Source of the DNA: Alphaproteobacteria bacterium
GTDB lineage: Bacteria; Pseudomonadota; Alphaproteobacteria; Micavibrionales; Micavibrionaceae
NCBI GenBank assembly: GCA_007117665.1
Contig: SKGD01000144.1
Location: 1 to 33,519 of the forward strand
Direction: 5' to 3'
Length of the DNA: 33,519 nt
Shown here piece by piece: positions 33,164 to 33,519 of this stretch (position 1 is the first letter of the stretch; each line of letters begins with the position of its first letter). The position numbers and the translations under genes were made by a program. Under the pieces are notes generated by a model. That model searched no databases, was not told the origin of the DNA, and saw nothing but the letters and a program-made list of their open reading frames with translations.

Positions 33164-33192
33164 CCTGGATGCCCGCTCAAGGCGGGCATGAC
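33164..33192. repeat. REP-like palindrome between convergent genes
   Basis: ATGCCCGC (33169-33176) and GCGGGCAT (33182-33189) form a perfect 8-bp stem with a 5-base loop, flanked by CTGG and GACAG. The form CTGGAT-CCCGC...GCGGG-ATGACA is a widespread intergenic repeat in Proteobacteria (recalled). It lies 28 bases after the coiled-coil gene and 38 before the end of the leftward gene and might serve as a transcription end for both. Confidence 0.7.
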
Positions 33193-33229
33193 AGTTAAAG
33201 GTTATCGAGACTTGACATGAACACAATGT

Positions 33230-33519
33230 TTAACGCCCCAGCACACCGTCCAGAATGCCGCGGAACGCGTCTTCCGGTCTTATTTGCTGGCGGGGTTGCG
33301 GTTGCTGCGGAGCCGGCGCGCCGGAGTCATCACCTTGCTCTGATGTGGATGGCGCAGGAGCAGCCGGCTGTGCGGGTGCAGAACCGGGTCTTTCACGTCC
33401 CAAAAGCTGTTGCAATGTGCCGGATTCATCAATCCGGTCAAGCAAGGGGCTGATTACGGCGCTCTCGATCTGGCGCTGGAAATATTGCTGTAGAACAGTC
33501 TGGGCATAAGATTTCGCAG
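33230..33519 (-). CDS. C-terminal fragment of a leftward gene, possibly AsmA-like
   Basis: The minus-strand frame is open from the window edge (33519) to a TAA at 33230-33232, about 96 codons (95 residues visible), so the start lies outside the window. The visible part begins AKSYAQTVLQQYFQRQIESA, continues PLLDRIDESGTLQQLLGRER, then a Pro/Ala/Gln-rich low-complexity stretch, and ends PEDAFRGILDGVLGR. Endings of the type ILDGLLG after a Pro-rich segment are common in AsmA-family envelope proteins, but this is only a resemblance. It is convergent with the coiled-coil gene, separated by the REP-like palindrome. Confidence 0.6.
   Translation of the reverse strand, partial: AKSYAQTVLQQYFQRQIESAVISPLLDRIDESGTLQQLLGRERPGSAPAQPAAPAPSTSEQGDDSGAPAPQQPQPRQQIRPEDAFRGILDGVLGR

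Noticed and set aside
29329-33519. A type IV secretion or type IV pilus locus at the right end
   Set aside because: Only one TcpQ-like domain supports it; no secretin, ATPase, pilin or inner-membrane platform gene is present in the window.

Overview
The window reads as a chromosomal segment of an alphaproteobacterium with moderate GC content. Pointers to this group are the C-terminus of a MucR/Ros-type regulator at the left edge, the UbiK-YbjN-ProC gene order, the prs - rplY (Ctc type) - pth - ychF order, a plant/proteobacterial-type glutamate-cysteine ligase, and a large PAS histidine kinase resembling the PleC/DivJ group. The order cannot be fixed from this sequence alone; a Micavibrio- or Rhodospirillales-like lineage is only a guess.

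Left part (1-8.5 kb) is conserved housekeeping. A leftward operon (ubiK-like, ybjN-like, proC) diverges from a rightward run: lgt, a MidA/NDUFAF7-type methyltransferase and pgeF, which overlap or nearly touch, followed by prs, rplY, pth and ychF. From 8.5 to 10.1 kb lies a more AT-rich accessory patch. It holds a small ORF that may be the remnant of an integrase N-terminus, preceded by repeated CCGGGTA motifs, and a cytoplasmic trypsin-like serine protease with an intact triad. Next come a BCCT-family transporter whose first membrane helix is split by an apparent one-base frameshift in a T run, a duplicated DUF350 membrane protein and a BaiN/HI0933-type flavoprotein.

The middle part (14-24.3 kb) holds an EnvZ/OmpR-like two-component pair, ilvE, and gshA and gshB back-to-back with 19 bp between them. 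A 274-bp non-coding element follows, with perfect 28-bp terminal inverted repeats and two large internal hairpins (MITE-like); one end of a related copy overlaps the prs stop codon. Then come the orphan PAS histidine kinase, recX, and an ABC-2 permease followed by a lipoprotein.

The right part (24.3-33.5 kb) holds trkH and apaG, an OmpA-type peptidoglycan-binding lipoprotein with a clear promoter and terminator, and a DJ-1/PfpI-like protein lacking the catalytic cysteine. It continues with prfB, which carries the classical programmed +1 frameshift, and two exported proteins sharing an undescribed N-terminal domain (two cysteines exactly 109 residues apart in both). One of these ends in a TcpQ-like domain; the other carries a long coiled coil. 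At the right edge is the C-terminus of a leftward gene, possibly AsmA-like.

The most interesting candidates are the paired exported proteins at 29.3-33.1 kb, the structured repeat element and its partial copy, and the BCCT frameshift. No tRNA, rRNA or CRISPR array was seen.
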